NCBI GenBank assembly: GCA_903893945.1
Contig: CAITOF010000003.1
Span: 1 to 40,151 of the forward strand
Direction of reading: 5' to 3'
Length of the DNA stretch: 40,151 nucleotides
DNA from: an uncultured Oxalobacteraceae bacterium
GTDB taxonomy: Bacteria; Pseudomonadota; Gammaproteobacteria; Burkholderiales; Burkholderiaceae_D
This document shows positions 31,544 through 40,151 of this stretch, piece by piece (the first letter of the stretch is position 1; each line of letters starts with the position of its first letter). A program made the translations under genes and the position numbers. The notes beneath the pieces were generated by a model. It worked only from the letters and a program-made list of their open reading frames with translations, was not told where the DNA came from and ran no database searches.

Positions 31544-33828
31544 AAAATACTCGAATGATACCTTCAATGCTTACTCCGTTAAAGCGTAACCGGATCGGTA
31601 CGGCACCGTCTTCATTACGAAAAATACCCGCCGGGATGCTCCTGTGCGTCAACTTGCTGGCGATGTCGGTATCGGGTACTGCGTATGGTCAGGAACCGAA
31701 CCTGAACGAATCCAAACTGACGTTTGTTGGCGCCGATATTGAATCAGTCGTGAAGGCGATTGGACACTATACCGGCACCACCTTCATTCTTGATCCGCGC
31801 GTCAAGGGAACCATTAACCTGGTGTCAGAACAGCCCGTCACCAAAGCGCAGGCATTTGAGTTGCTGACCTCGACACTGCGCCTGCAGGGCTACGCTGTGG
31901 TCATTGCCAACGGTTACACAAAAGTGGTGCCGGAATCGGATGGCAAACTGCAGGCGGGTCCAACCCAGGCCGTCGGTGTCAAAGGCGACCAGATCGCGAC
32001 GCAGGTGTTTCGCCTGAATTACGAAAGTGCCGCCAATATTGTGACTGCATTGCGCCCGCTGATTTCGCCCAATAACACAATCAATGCTAATCCGGGTAAT
32101 AACTCGATCGTTATTACCGATTACGCCGACAATTTAAAACGGCTCGAAAAAATTATTGTCGCGCTTGATGCGCCAAGCACGGCGGGTGTGGACGTGATCC
32201 CGCTGAAGTACAGCATTGCGACTGATCTGGCTGCGCTGCTGATACGCCTGACCGAGCAGACCAATGCCACTGCTGAGGGCGGCAAATTGACCATTATGGC
32301 GGACAGTCGTACCAATGCCATTCTGCTGAATGCACCTACGGAAGCACGTGCCAATCTGGTGAGAACCCTTATCCAGAAACTGGATCAGCCGACGGCGTTA
32401 CCCGGTAATGTTCACGTGGTTTACCTGCGGAATGCGGATGCAATGAAACTGGCCCAGACCCTGCGGGCGATTGCCGCTTCGGATACCGGTTCAACGGGCG
32501 CAGGCTCGTCGGTGTCCAGTCAGGGAAATATAACCGGTCAAAATCAGTCGTCGCAGATCAGACCAATGACAAACAGCGGTGGCGCGGGTGGTTCAGGCGG
32601 CAGTTCAGGGCTGGGCAACGCATTAGGGTCATCGAGTAGCTCGTCGGGCAGTTCGGCCTCATCGACCTTGTCAACAGGTGGACAAACAGGCTATATCCAG
32701 GCGGATTCTGCCACCAATACACTGATTATTACCGCAAGTGAACCGGTCTACCGCAACCTTCGTGCGGTCATCGAGCAGCTTGATTCACGGCGCGCCCAGG
32801 TGTATATCGAAGCACTGATCATTGAAGTGTCGACGACAAAATCAGATGCCTTTGGCGTGCAGTGGGCGGCATTGTCCGGGAACAGCGCAACCAATGTCAG
32901 GGTCGGCGCTGTGACCTCGTATAACACGGGCGGCGCCAGCAACAATCTGATCGCGCTGGCTGCTGCCGGCAAAGATGCTGTGCCCAACCCTGGCATAAAC
33001 ATCGGCGTCTTCAGTTCGCACCTCGGCCTGGGCGCGATCGCGTCAGCATTGCAGTCAACCGGGAACGCCAATGTCCTGTCAGTACCGACCATCATGACCC
33101 TGGACAATGAAGAAGCCAAAATGCTGGTAGGCCAGAATGTGCCCTTTATTACCGGTCAATACGCCAACACCACACAGACGACAGGTGGTACGGTGAATCC
33201 GTTCCAGACGATAGAACGAAAAGACGTTGGCGTTACACTGAAAGTCCGGCCGCAGATTTCAGAAGGCGGATCAGTAAAATTGATCATTTATCAGGAAGTC
33301 TCCAATGTTGATTCAACCACGAATGCGGCAGGCATTATCACCAATATCAGAGCGATTGAAACCAATGTGATTGTGGATGATGGCCAATTGCTGGTGTTGG
33401 GAGGACTGATGGCGGAAAACGGAACCGATCAGGACGATCAGGTGCCAATACTGGGTGACATTCCCTATCTCGGCAATTTGTTCAAATACAAGACAAAGAC
33501 ACACATCAAGAGCAATTTGTTGATATTTTTGCGACCGACTGTCATACGTAACACCGACCAGAGCAATTCAGTATCGCTTGACCGCTATGATTACATGCGC
33601 GCCAAATCGCTGTCAGAGAGAACCCGGGATCCGCTACTGGATATCCCGTCACTGACGCCGGAACAGCAGGGTACGCTGATTCCGCAGACGCTGCTCAAGC
33701 GCGAATCTGTACCGACCCGGTTAGATCAGCAGGGTAGCAGCCAAACCGAAATGACTCAACATGGTGCGCCCGACAATTCGGCAAACGGTCCACCAGGCGA
33801 AGCGACGACAGTGGAAGTGGCCAAATAG
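31540..33828 (+). CDS. gspD: T2SS outer-membrane secretin GspD
   Basis: The 762-residue secretin forms the outer-membrane channel. An unusually long N-region precedes the signal-peptide core ('GMLLCVNLLAMSVSGTAYG', likely cleaved near residue 50). Then N0 ('FVGADIESVVKAIGHYTGTT'), N1-N3 domains with a Gly/Ser-rich loop (about residues 320-385) and the secretin core with 'VPFITGQY', 'GVTLKVRPQISEGGSVKLII' and 'LLVLGGLM'. The C-terminal tail past the S-domain region is Gln/Thr-rich. No lipobox is visible. gspE starts 2 bp after the stop. Confidence 0.97.
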   Translation: MKNTRMIPSMLTPLKRNRIGTAPSSLRKIPAGMLLCVNLLAMSVSGTAYGQEPNLNESKLTFVGADIESVVKAIGHYTGTTFILDPRVKGTINLVSEQPVTKAQAFELLTSTLRLQGYAVVIANGYTKVVPESDGKLQAGPTQAVGVKGDQIATQVFRLNYESAANIVTALRPLISPNNTINANPGNNSIVITDYADNLKRLEKIIVALDAPSTAGVDVIPLKYSIATDLAALLIRLTEQTNATAEGGKLTIMADSRTNAILLNAPTEARANLVRTLIQKLDQPTALPGNVHVVYLRNADAMKLAQTLRAIAASDTGSTGAGSSVSSQGNITGQNQSSQIRPMTNSGGAGGSGGSSGLGNALGSSSSSSGSSASSTLSTGGQTGYIQADSATNTLIITASEPVYRNLRAVIEQLDSRRAQVYIEALIIEVSTTKSDAFGVQWAALSGNSATNVRVGAVTSYNTGGASNNLIALAAAGKDAVPNPGINIGVFSSHLGLGAIASALQSTGNANVLSVPTIMTLDNEEAKMLVGQNVPFITGQYANTTQTTGGTVNPFQTIERKDVGVTLKVRPQISEGGSVKLIIYQEVSNVDSTTNAAGIITNIRAIETNVIVDDGQLLVLGGLMAENGTDQDDQVPILGDIPYLGNLFKYKTKTHIKSNLLIFLRPTVIRNTDQSNSVSLDRYDYMRAKSLSERTRDPLLDIPSLTPEQQGTLIPQTLLKRESVPTRLDQQGSSQTEMTQHGAPDNSANGPPGEATTVEVAK

Positions 33829-33829
33829 C

Positions 33830-35266
33830 ATGTCCTCCTTTTCTATTGCCCAAGCCAATCTGCTGCCGTACGGTTTTGCGCGCGAATCATCCATACTGGC
33901 AGGTTGGGGCGAATCTGAATTGCTGTATGTCTGGGCCTCTGAAAAGACGGCTGCGACAACCATTGCTGAAGTCGGGCGACGGTTCGGGCGCGTCAAGCTC
34001 ATGCAGATAGACCAGGGCGAGCTGGAACTGGCGATTGATCGTGCCTACGCCGGCTCAGGCGGGAATGCTGCACAGGTGGTGGACGAAGTTGAGTCGGATC
34101 TGGACCTGGCCAAGCTGATGTCGGATTTGCCGGCAATTGAAGATCTGCTGGAATCGGCAGACGATGCGCCTGTCATTCGCATGATCAATGCGCTCCTGAC
34201 ACAGGCGCTGCGGGAAACAGCCTCCGATATTCACATTGAACCCTTTGAGCAGATTTCAGTGGTGCGGTTCCGGATCGATGGTTCGTTGCGCGATGTGGTA
34301 CGTCCCAAGAAGGCAATTCATGCGGCCCTGATTTCGCGTATCAAAATCATGGCGCAGCTGGATATCGCTGAAAAGCGCTTGCCGCAGGACGGACGGATCG
34401 CGCTGCGTATTGGTGGCAAATCCGTGGATGTGCGTGTTTCAACATTGCCGACCGGGCACGGTGAACGTGCTGTATTGCGTTTGCTTGATAAAGAAGCCGG
34501 GCGGCTGGATTTGATCAATCTCGGCATGAGTGACGCCATGTCACCCCAATTCAATAAACTGATTAATCAGCCGCATGGAATCGTGTTAGTCACCGGGCCG
34601 ACCGGGTCAGGAAAAACGACGACGCTGTATGCGGCCTTATCAAGGTTGAACGCCAGTACCACCAATATACTGACGGTAGAAGATCCGATTGAATATGAAT
34701 TGCCTGGCATAGGCCAGACGCAGGTCAACTCGCGGATTGACATGACCTTTGCAAAAGCACTGCGTGCCATCCTGCGCCAGGATCCCGATGTCATCATGAT
34801 AGGTGAAATCCGCGATCTGGAAACGGCACAAATTGCGGTGCAGGCCTCGCTCACCGGCCACCTGGTGCTGGCAACCCTCCATACCAATGATTCTGCTGCG
34901 GCAGTCACACGCCTGCTGGATATGGGTATTGAGCCTTTTTTGCTGTCGTCGTCCCTGCTGGGTGTTCTGGCGCAGCGCCTGGTGCGCAAGTTATGCGGGC
35001 ATTGCAAACGTCAGGAAGGCGGGCAATGGCATCCGGTGGGCTGCGACAAATGTTCACACACCGGGTATCAGGGTCGCGTCGGCGTTTACGAATTACTGAC
35101 GACAACCGACCAGATTCGTGCCCAGATTCATCAAAGTGCGTCCGAAGCCGACATTCGCCATACTGCCAAACTGGATGGCATGCTGAGCATGCGGGAAGAT
35201 GGTGAGCGCTGGATCAGGGAAGGCGTGACTTCGCGCGAAGAGTTGGTAAGAGTGACTAAAGAATAG
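33830..35266 (+). CDS. gspE: T2SS ATPase GspE
   Basis: The 478-residue cytoplasmic hexameric ATPase powers pseudopilus assembly. The Walker A motif GPTGSGKTTT is near residue 256, the Asp box and Walker B 'DPDVIMIGEIRDLETAQIAV' near 318, and the His box 'TGHLVLATLHTNDSAAAVTR' follows. The zinc-binding tetracysteine (C-x2-C ... C-x2-C, near 389-410) is intact. ATG 33830 gives the usual 'MSSFSIAQANLLPYGFAR' start; an in-frame start at 33761 lies inside gspD. Confidence 0.98.
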   Translation: MSSFSIAQANLLPYGFARESSILAGWGESELLYVWASEKTAATTIAEVGRRFGRVKLMQIDQGELELAIDRAYAGSGGNAAQVVDEVESDLDLAKLMSDLPAIEDLLESADDAPVIRMINALLTQALRETASDIHIEPFEQISVVRFRIDGSLRDVVRPKKAIHAALISRIKIMAQLDIAEKRLPQDGRIALRIGGKSVDVRVSTLPTGHGERAVLRLLDKEAGRLDLINLGMSDAMSPQFNKLINQPHGIVLVTGPTGSGKTTTLYAALSRLNASTTNILTVEDPIEYELPGIGQTQVNSRIDMTFAKALRAILRQDPDVIMIGEIRDLETAQIAVQASLTGHLVLATLHTNDSAAAVTRLLDMGIEPFLLSSSLLGVLAQRLVRKLCGHCKRQEGGQWHPVGCDKCSHTGYQGRVGVYELLTTTDQIRAQIHQSASEADIRHTAKLDGMLSMREDGERWIREGVTSREELVRVTKE

Positions 35267-35279
35267 GATCAGATCAACC

Positions 35280-36494
35280 GTGCCCGCCTTTCGCTACGAA
35301 GCCCTGCATGCAGATGGCCAGAATAAATCGGGTGTCATGAACGCCGATAGCGCACGTGCCGCACGTGCCGAACTGCGTGGCCTGGGGTTGACGCCTGTCC
35401 AGGTTGAACAGATTGACAGCGAAGAGAAAAATAAAGGCAGCAATTCATTATTTGCCGACAAGCTCTCGTCCAACGAGCTGTCATTATTTACACGGCAACT
35501 GGCCAGTTTGCTGGAAGCCGGTCTGCCGCTGGAACAGTCGTTTTCTGCTTTATTGGAACAGGCAGAACGGGTTTATGTACGCGACCTGATTGCCGCAATT
35601 CGCTCCGAAGTGATGGCAGGGCATGCCTTGTCCGATGTACTCAGGCAGCATCCGCGTGATTTTGCCGACATTTATGTGGCGCTGGTGGCGTCCGGTGAAC
35701 ATATCGGTCAGCTTGCGCGGGTTCTTTCACGGCTGGCAGACTATATCGAGCGTCGTAATGCGCTGGTGCAAAAAGTGCGCCTGGCGTTTACCTACCCGGC
35801 GATCGTCACCGTGGTCGCCTTTGCCATCGTCATTTTTTTATTGGCCTATGTCGTCCCGCAAATTGTGTCGGTGTTTGCCAATACCAAACAGAAACTGCCG
35901 ATTCTGACTGTCATCATGCTGGCCATTTCCGATTTTGTCAGGGCGTACGGTATCATTGCCGGGCTGATACTTTCCTTTGGATTCTGGTCCTGGAAACAGC
36001 TGCTAAAGAACCCGGAGGTGAAAATGCGCTGGCATAGCCGCCTGCTGACTGCGCCGCTGTATGGCAAATTTGAACGCAGCCTGAATACGTCGCGGTTTGC
36101 CAGTACTCTGGCGATCACCATCGGTTCCGGTGTCCCCATACTGCAGGCCCTTCAAACCAGTCGTGACACGCTGTCCAATGTCGCCATGCGCGAGCAGGTG
36201 GAAAGCGCGACAACCGCGGTGCGTGAAGGCGTGAGTCTGGCGCGTGCGCTTTCGACACACCAGTATTTTCCACCGATGCTGATTCATATGATACGTGCTG
36301 GCGAAGTCACCGGAAATTTGCCTGAAATGCTGGAGCGCGCCGCCGATTCCCAGCAGCAGGACCTGGAGCGGCGCGCTTTAACCATGGCAGGGCTGCTCGA
36401 ACCCATGCTGATTCTGGCGATGGGTGTGGTCGTTTTGCTGATAGTACTGGCCGTGTTGATGCCAATTATCGAAATTAATCAATTAGTGCGTTAA
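35280..36494 (+). CDS. gspF: T2SS platform protein GspF
   Basis: A 404-residue polytopic inner-membrane protein. It starts 'MPAFRYEALHADGQNKSGVM', has two homologous cytoplasmic helical domains ('LFTRQLASLLEAGLPLEQSF' and 'FASTLAITIGSGVPILQALQ') and three membrane helices, the last at the C-terminus. The start is GTG at 35280 with AGGATCAGA upstream, 13 bp after gspE. Confidence 0.97.
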   Translation: MPAFRYEALHADGQNKSGVMNADSARAARAELRGLGLTPVQVEQIDSEEKNKGSNSLFADKLSSNELSLFTRQLASLLEAGLPLEQSFSALLEQAERVYVRDLIAAIRSEVMAGHALSDVLRQHPRDFADIYVALVASGEHIGQLARVLSRLADYIERRNALVQKVRLAFTYPAIVTVVAFAIVIFLLAYVVPQIVSVFANTKQKLPILTVIMLAISDFVRAYGIIAGLILSFGFWSWKQLLKNPEVKMRWHSRLLTAPLYGKFERSLNTSRFASTLAITIGSGVPILQALQTSRDTLSNVAMREQVESATTAVREGVSLARALSTHQYFPPMLIHMIRAGEVTGNLPEMLERAADSQQQDLERRALTMAGLLEPMLILAMGVVVLLIVLAVLMPIIEINQLVR

Positions 36495-36504
36495 GAAAGA
36501 TGGC

Positions 36505-37023
36505 ATGAAACGTATATCTTTAATCCTCAGCATCGTTTTATTTATCGTGCTATGCGTGAGCACGAGCTTCTGGGTTTTGCAGTTCATGAAGCCCGAAACC
36601 AGAAAGATATCAGCACCGCCCATGGCAAAACCGGTGGCCAGCGTCGACAGTGTCGCAGGACTTTTCGGTGGTGCCATGGCAGTCAATTCGAACTATCAGC
36701 TGAAAGGGATAGTACTGGCGAATCCAAACAACCAGAGCGAAGCGATTGTCGCTGTGGATGGTAAAGCCCCTCAGGCGGTTACGGTCAATAATGAAATCAG
36801 CCCCGGCATCAAGCTGAGCGAAGTGCATTCGGATTATGTGATGATTCTGGATAATGGCGTCAGCAAACGCGTGGATTTGCCCCTGGAGTCAAAGGCCACA
36901 GGGCAGATTGCCAGTATTCTGGATACCGTGCCGGGTCATCCGGCACTTCCCGGTGCGAATGGTAATCAGAGAATCAGACCGCAACTGCCTCCGTTACCTC
37001 CCCGTAATCCGAATGAAAAATGA
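36505..37023 (+). CDS. gspC: T2SS protein GspC (short form)
   Basis: GspC connects the inner-membrane platform to the secretin. The 172 residues comprise one transmembrane helix (about 5-28) and the homology region ('GLFGGAMAVNSNYQLKGIVL', 'AIVAVDGKAPQAVTVNNEI'), ending in a Pro-rich tail. The PDZ domain present in many GspC proteins is absent, as in other short betaproteobacterial forms. Its position at the end of the operon instead of beside gspD is worth noting. Confidence 0.93.
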   Translation: MKRISLILSIVLFIVLCVSTSFWVLQFMKPETRKISAPPMAKPVASVDSVAGLFGGAMAVNSNYQLKGIVLANPNNQSEAIVAVDGKAPQAVTVNNEISPGIKLSEVHSDYVMILDNGVSKRVDLPLESKATGQIASILDTVPGHPALPGANGNQRIRPQLPPLPPRNPNEK

Positions 37024-37828
37024 GTTTCCCGATTTTGTTGAGACGTCGTTAATTGCCGCACATCCGTCCTGGCACAGTTGTCTGAGACAAGGTGTGCTGG
37101 CGGTATCACGCGCAGAGCCTGATTATTTTTCCCGACTGGCAGAGCGTGTTTTTCTGCCCACCGGGCCCAGGCTGTTTGCCGCATTTTCAATTCCGTTATC
37201 TGAAGTCCGTTATGTACTCATGGGTGAAGGGCCGTATCCCCGGGAAAAAAGTGCCACGGGAGTCTGTTTTATGGACGGTGCGGTTGACGCACTCTGGGAA
37301 CCGGGCGTCGGGTTAAGCAAGTCCGTCAACAAAGCTACGTCATTGCGTAATTTCATGAAAATGTTACTGGTTGCCGAGGGCGTGCTGGACCTGGACAATA
37401 CCAAGGCTGCCGCTCTGGTGCCGGTGGCGGACAACGCTTGCCTTCCCGGCTCAACGTGGATACGAACCGGTGCCCAGTTGCAGCACAATCTGCTTCACCA
37501 CGGCTTTTTACTGCTCAATGCGAGCCTGGTCTTTCGCTCTGACGTGAAACCGATTCAGGATGCAAAATCCTGGCGGCCCTTCCTTACCGTGGTCCTTCAG
37601 GAATTGCTCCGCCAACAGGAAACAAACATGCATGACAGCGGGTCGGACGGCGCCGATCGTCGGGTTGAGTTGATCCTGTGGGGAAAAATGGCTGAAAAAA
37701 TGAAGCAACTGCCTGAAGCGAATCAATTCAAGTCGTATATCTCGGAACATCCTTATAACCTGTCATTCATTCGGAACCAGGTGATGCTTGATCTGTTCCG
37801 GCGATGGCATTTACTGAGAGCGCGTTAA
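37013..37828 (+). CDS. Divergent uracil-DNA glycosylase-like protein
   Basis: A 271-residue protein overlapping gspC by 11 bp. It aligns with the UDG fold: 'VRYVLMGEGPYPREKSATGV' near 64-83 corresponds to the GQDPYH motif, 'GFLLLNASLVFR' to the G-x-L-L-L-N strand, 'VELILWGKMAEK' to the L-x-W-G strand and 'SEHPYNLSF' to the HPSPLS loop. The catalytic Asp of UNG (third residue of GQDPYH) is Gly here, while the second residue is Glu, as in family-4 enzymes (GEAPG). It may be a glycosylase using a different residue or a non-catalytic relative. Linkage to the T2SS is probably by operon position only. Confidence 0.75.
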   Translation: MKNEFPDFVETSLIAAHPSWHSCLRQGVLAVSRAEPDYFSRLAERVFLPTGPRLFAAFSIPLSEVRYVLMGEGPYPREKSATGVCFMDGAVDALWEPGVGLSKSVNKATSLRNFMKMLLVAEGVLDLDNTKAAALVPVADNACLPGSTWIRTGAQLQHNLLHHGFLLLNASLVFRSDVKPIQDAKSWRPFLTVVLQELLRQQETNMHDSGSDGADRRVELILWGKMAEKMKQLPEANQFKSYISEHPYNLSFIRNQVMLDLFRRWHLLRAR

Positions 37829-38072
37829 TTCATAACTATTTTGCTATTATTTTTACCAGTTTTTTCGTTTTCATGAAAAATCATGATAGATAGTTAATGT
37901 GATGAGGTCTGTTTAGATCAAAAGAAGTCAAAATTTACGCCGATTGTCCACTTTAATCGCTTTTATTATTGTTCTTAACTCATATAATGAGTTGAAGAAT
38001 GAAGCACGCGGTCAGGATGTTTCGCTGGTTTAACGTCAAATGAGCAATTAATTATTTCGCTGTTACACCTTT

Positions 38073-39359
38073 ATGCTAAAAAAAATCTCTGTAAATCAAT
38101 TGCGCAAGGGCATGTTCATCCATGAATTTTGCGGTTCATGGATTGATCATCCATTCTGGAAAAAATCGTTTCTGGTCACGACCAATGAAGATTTTCAGAG
38201 TATCAAGGCAAGTAAAATTACCGAACTGATTATTGATACCAAAAAAGGGCTGGACGTTTACGTTGCGCCCGCACCGGAAGCGCCCCGCGAGCCGGAACCG
38301 CCGGCTGCGCCGGTGGTTGCCGAATCCACTGCATCGACAGCTGAAACGCTCCCGGCAATTACACCCGAAGAGACAAAATCCGTCGTCAAATCAATATCTG
38401 CCATGCCCGTTTCCATGGACAGGGAACTGGATCAGGCCTCACGTGTTGTGGCCAAGACCAAGAAGGCGGTTATTGACATGTTTCACGAAGCTCGCATGGG
38501 AAATGCCGTGAACGTGGATAGCATGCAGCCGCTGGTGGAAGAGATTTCAGAATCTGTCAATCGAAATTCCGGTGCGTTGATCGGGTTGGCACGCCTGAAA
38601 ACCAAAGACGATTACACCTACATGCATTCGATCGCCGTCTGTGCATTAATGATAGCGTTGGGCCGGCAGTTGAAGTTAAGTGAAGCCGAAATCAAGGAGG
38701 CAGGAATGGCCGGCCTGCTGCACGACATCGGAAAAATGGAGATTCCGAACGACATTTTGCAGAAGCCGGGCCGATTGACGGACAGCGAATTCAATACCGT
38801 CAAACAGCATCCGCTGGCTGGCTACCAGATGTTATTGCGCAATAAAGCGATGAGTCCTGCCGTGCTGGACGTCTGCCTTCATCACCATGAGAAAATCGAC
38901 GGCACAGGGTATCCGTACAAATACAAAAGTGAAAAGATAAGTTTGATGGCGAAAATGGGGGCTGTCTGTGATGTGTACGATGCCATTACATCAAACCGGC
39001 CGTATAAAAAAGGATGGTGTCCGGCTGAATCAATAAAAAAAATGTCGGACTGGAGTGGGACTCATTTTGATGAAGTTGTTTTTCAGGCGTTCGTCAGAAG
39101 TATCGGCATTTACCCGGCCGGTTCGTTAATCAAGCTGAAGTCAGGGCGCCTGGGTGTGGTGGTGGAACAGAATGAAGCGTCGCTGCTGTCACCGGTGGTT
39201 CGCGTCTTTTTTTCAAGCAAGTCGATGGGTTATATACCCCCGGAATTAATTGACCTGTCCAAGCCGGGCCATAATGAGAAAATTATTTCACGCGAACTGG
39301 TCAGCGACTGGGGATTTAAGAATATTGATACGTACTGGCTGGGCGATGCCGCCTCCTAA
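38073..39359 (+). CDS. DUF3391/HD-GYP cyclic-di-GMP phosphodiesterase
   Basis: A 428-residue cytoplasmic protein that probably hydrolyses cyclic-di-GMP. Residues 1-60 are the DUF3391 domain ('MLKKISVNQLRKGMFIHEFC'), then a Pro/Glu/Ala-rich linker, then an HD-GYP domain with HDIGK at about 217-221, HHHEKIDGTGYP near 269-280 and 'DVYDAITSNRPYKKG', all metal ligands present. The start follows a long AT-rich gap (37829-38072) holding TATAAT (about 37983), a TTTTCATGAAAA palindrome (37868-37879) and no other gene; the ribosome site is weak. Convergent with the NUDIX gene, 6 bp apart. Confidence 0.95.
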   Translation: MLKKISVNQLRKGMFIHEFCGSWIDHPFWKKSFLVTTNEDFQSIKASKITELIIDTKKGLDVYVAPAPEAPREPEPPAAPVVAESTASTAETLPAITPEETKSVVKSISAMPVSMDRELDQASRVVAKTKKAVIDMFHEARMGNAVNVDSMQPLVEEISESVNRNSGALIGLARLKTKDDYTYMHSIAVCALMIALGRQLKLSEAEIKEAGMAGLLHDIGKMEIPNDILQKPGRLTDSEFNTVKQHPLAGYQMLLRNKAMSPAVLDVCLHHHEKIDGTGYPYKYKSEKISLMAKMGAVCDVYDAITSNRPYKKGWCPAESIKKMSDWSGTHFDEVVFQAFVRSIGIYPAGSLIKLKSGRLGVVVEQNEASLLSPVVRVFFSSKSMGYIPPELIDLSKPGHNEKIISRELVSDWGFKNIDTYWLGDAAS

Positions 39360-39365
39360 ATCACC

Positions 39366-39935
39366 TCAGGCCGGGTAGCGCGGTTTAAATATATCGTGGC
39401 AATATAATTTGAAAGGCAATCCATTATCCGGTTGTCTGGTTTGATCAAAGAAATATTTGATGGTATGGATGGTGGTTTGAAAGGCCATCCTATCCCACGG
39501 GATTTCTTTCTCGGAAAACAGCGCCACTTCCAGACTTTCTGTGCCGGCGGCGTAATTCAGATCGAGTAACGTGGCACGGTAAAACAGATGAACCTGATCG
39601 ACGTGCGTGACGTTGATCATCGAAAACAATTCATGTAATTCAATGTTGGCGCCCGATTCTTCGCGTGTTTCACGCAGGGCCGCATCGGCGGTGGTCTCGC
39701 CATTTTCCATGAAGCCGGCGGGCAGGGTCCAGAACCCATAGCGTGGCTCAATCGCACGCCGGCACAACAGAATTTTCATGTCGCCGTCTGCCTGCCATAC
39801 CGGGAGCGATCCCACCACCAGTTTGGGGTTCTGATAATGTATTGTGTGGCAGTTGTCGCACACGTAGCGACAACGATTATCGTCAGGGGGTATTTTGAAG
39901 ACGACCGGATGAGCGCACTCTGTGCAGAATTTCAT
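39366..39935 (-). CDS. Zinc-ribbon NUDIX hydrolase
   Basis: A 189-residue pyrophosphohydrolase. Cys4, Cys7, Cys26 and Cys29 form an N-terminal zinc ribbon, and the Nudix box G-x5-E-x7-R-E-x-x-E-E-x-G runs from Gly74 to Gly95. Zinc-ribbon Nudix proteins of this type act on nucleoside-diphosphate derivatives such as ADP-ribose; the substrate cannot be read from the sequence. The start must be at 39935 because the first Cys is residue 4. No Shine-Dalgarno precedes it; a perfect palindrome occupies that place. Confidence 0.92.
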   Translation of the reverse strand: MKFCTECAHPVVFKIPPDDNRCRYVCDNCHTIHYQNPKLVVGSLPVWQADGDMKILLCRRAIEPRYGFWTLPAGFMENGETTADAALRETREESGANIELHELFSMINVTHVDQVHLFYRATLLDLNYAAGTESLEVALFSEKEIPWDRMAFQTTIHTIKYFFDQTRQPDNGLPFKLYCHDIFKPRYPA

Positions 39936-39938
39936 AAA

Positions 39939-39950
39939 AACAATATTGTT
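39939..39950. promoter_or_regulatory. Palindrome in the NUDIX leader
   Basis: AACAATATTGTT is a perfect 12-bp palindrome 4-15 bp upstream of the NUDIX start, where a ribosome site would be expected. It could be an operator or chance in an AT-rich leader. Confidence 0.3.
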
Positions 39951-40071
39951 CTCGAGTTAGATAACGCTCTATTTTAGGTGGGTTTCCATCGCAGGTCGAA
40001 TTAAATATCCGTGTTTTTTGCAGTTAATATGGCAACTCCACGGGTAATTCATGCGAAAAAAGATAAATAAC

Positions 40072-40100
40072 TTGTAAGAAAGTCGCTGTTGCTTTATAGT
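40072..40100 (+). promoter_or_regulatory. Promoter of tRNA-fMet
   Basis: TTGTAA (40072-40077), a 17-bp spacer and TATAGT (40095-40100) make a good sigma-70 promoter. Transcription would start about 7 bp before the tRNA. Confidence 0.75.
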
Positions 40101-40113
40101 TGCACATCTCAGG

Positions 40114-40151
40114 CGCGGGGTGGAGCAGTCTGGCAGCTCGTCGGGCTCATA
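40114..40151 (+). tRNA. Initiator tRNA-fMet (CAU), 5' half, cut by the window end
   Basis: The sequence from 40114 is the bacterial initiator tRNA 5' half: CGCGGGG acceptor arm with the characteristic unpaired C1, a GAGCAG...CTCG D-arm, and the anticodon stem CGGGC leading to anticodon CAT at 40148-40150. The three consecutive G:C pairs of the initiator anticodon stem begin here (GGG). The 3' half lies outside the window. Confidence 0.93.

Noticed and set aside
40114..40151. tRNA-fMet as attachment site of a T3SS island
   Set aside because: About 14 kb of core T2SS and housekeeping genes separate it from the T3SS genes, no integrase is in the window, and the 3' end of the tRNA, where attachment sites usually lie, is not visible.

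Overview
The window looks like a stretch of a betaproteobacterial (probably Burkholderiales) chromosome of moderate GC content. It joins an accessory type III secretion (T3SS) locus (about 1-25.7 kb) to a complete type II secretion (T2SS) operon and ordinary core genes (about 25.7-40.1 kb). The lineage guess rests on the T2SS/HD-GYP/NUDIX protein sequences and overall composition, not on a marker gene, so treat it as provisional.

T3SS region. The apparatus genes belong to the Inv/Mxi-Spa (SPI-1, Bsa) family. Order: the 3' end of an unrecognised gene; a Sel1/TPR protein; two tandem SycD/SicA-type chaperones; translocators sctE (IpaB/SipB) and sctB (IpaC/SipC); two small unrecognised genes; the needle-tip gene sctA (IpaD/BipD); a protein with YadA-head-like repeats; sctD (PrgH/MxiG); an unrecognised 162-codon gene; two effector candidates; then the export block sctP-Q-R-S-T-U. 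After sctU come two paralogous hydrophobic proteins with a TPR chaperone-like gene between them, the second fused to pentapeptide repeats, and a convergent pentapeptide-repeat gene on the minus strand. The ATPase (sctN), export gate sctV, secretin sctC, needle sctF, inner rod sctI, sctJ/K/L/O and gatekeeper sctW are not here and presumably lie upstream.

The most interesting content is the cargo. Two adjacent genes (12758-14047 and 14133-15980) carry, at the same residues (47-54), a W-D-x-x-x-D-x-F motif matching the WEK(I/M)xxFF translocation signal of Salmonella SPI-2 effectors (SifA, PipB2 and others). One of them and two further genes carry pentapeptide repeats, as PipB/PipB2 do. This suggests a set of SPI-2-like effectors housed beside an SPI-1-like apparatus. 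A repeated non-coding element (core CGTAGTT-N8-AGTAAAGGTCACA) lies 80-110 bp upstream of the first chaperone, the second chaperone, sctP and, more diverged, sctD; it is a candidate shared activator site for the T3SS regulon. sctQ has an internal ribosome binding site and start that would make the separate SctQ C-terminal product, and sctP contains a hexanucleotide repeat tract in a family whose members measure needle length.

T2SS region. gspG-H-I-J-K-L-M-N-D-E-F-C are all present, co-oriented and tightly spaced, many with ATGA-type overlaps, and end with an overlapping gene for a divergent uracil-DNA glycosylase-like protein. A DUF3391/HD-GYP cyclic-di-GMP phosphodiesterase, a convergent zinc-ribbon NUDIX hydrolase and the first half of an initiator tRNA-fMet with a good promoter close the window. 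The T2SS would secrete folded proteins across the outer membrane; the T3SS would inject effectors into a eukaryotic host. Together they suggest a host-associated bacterium.
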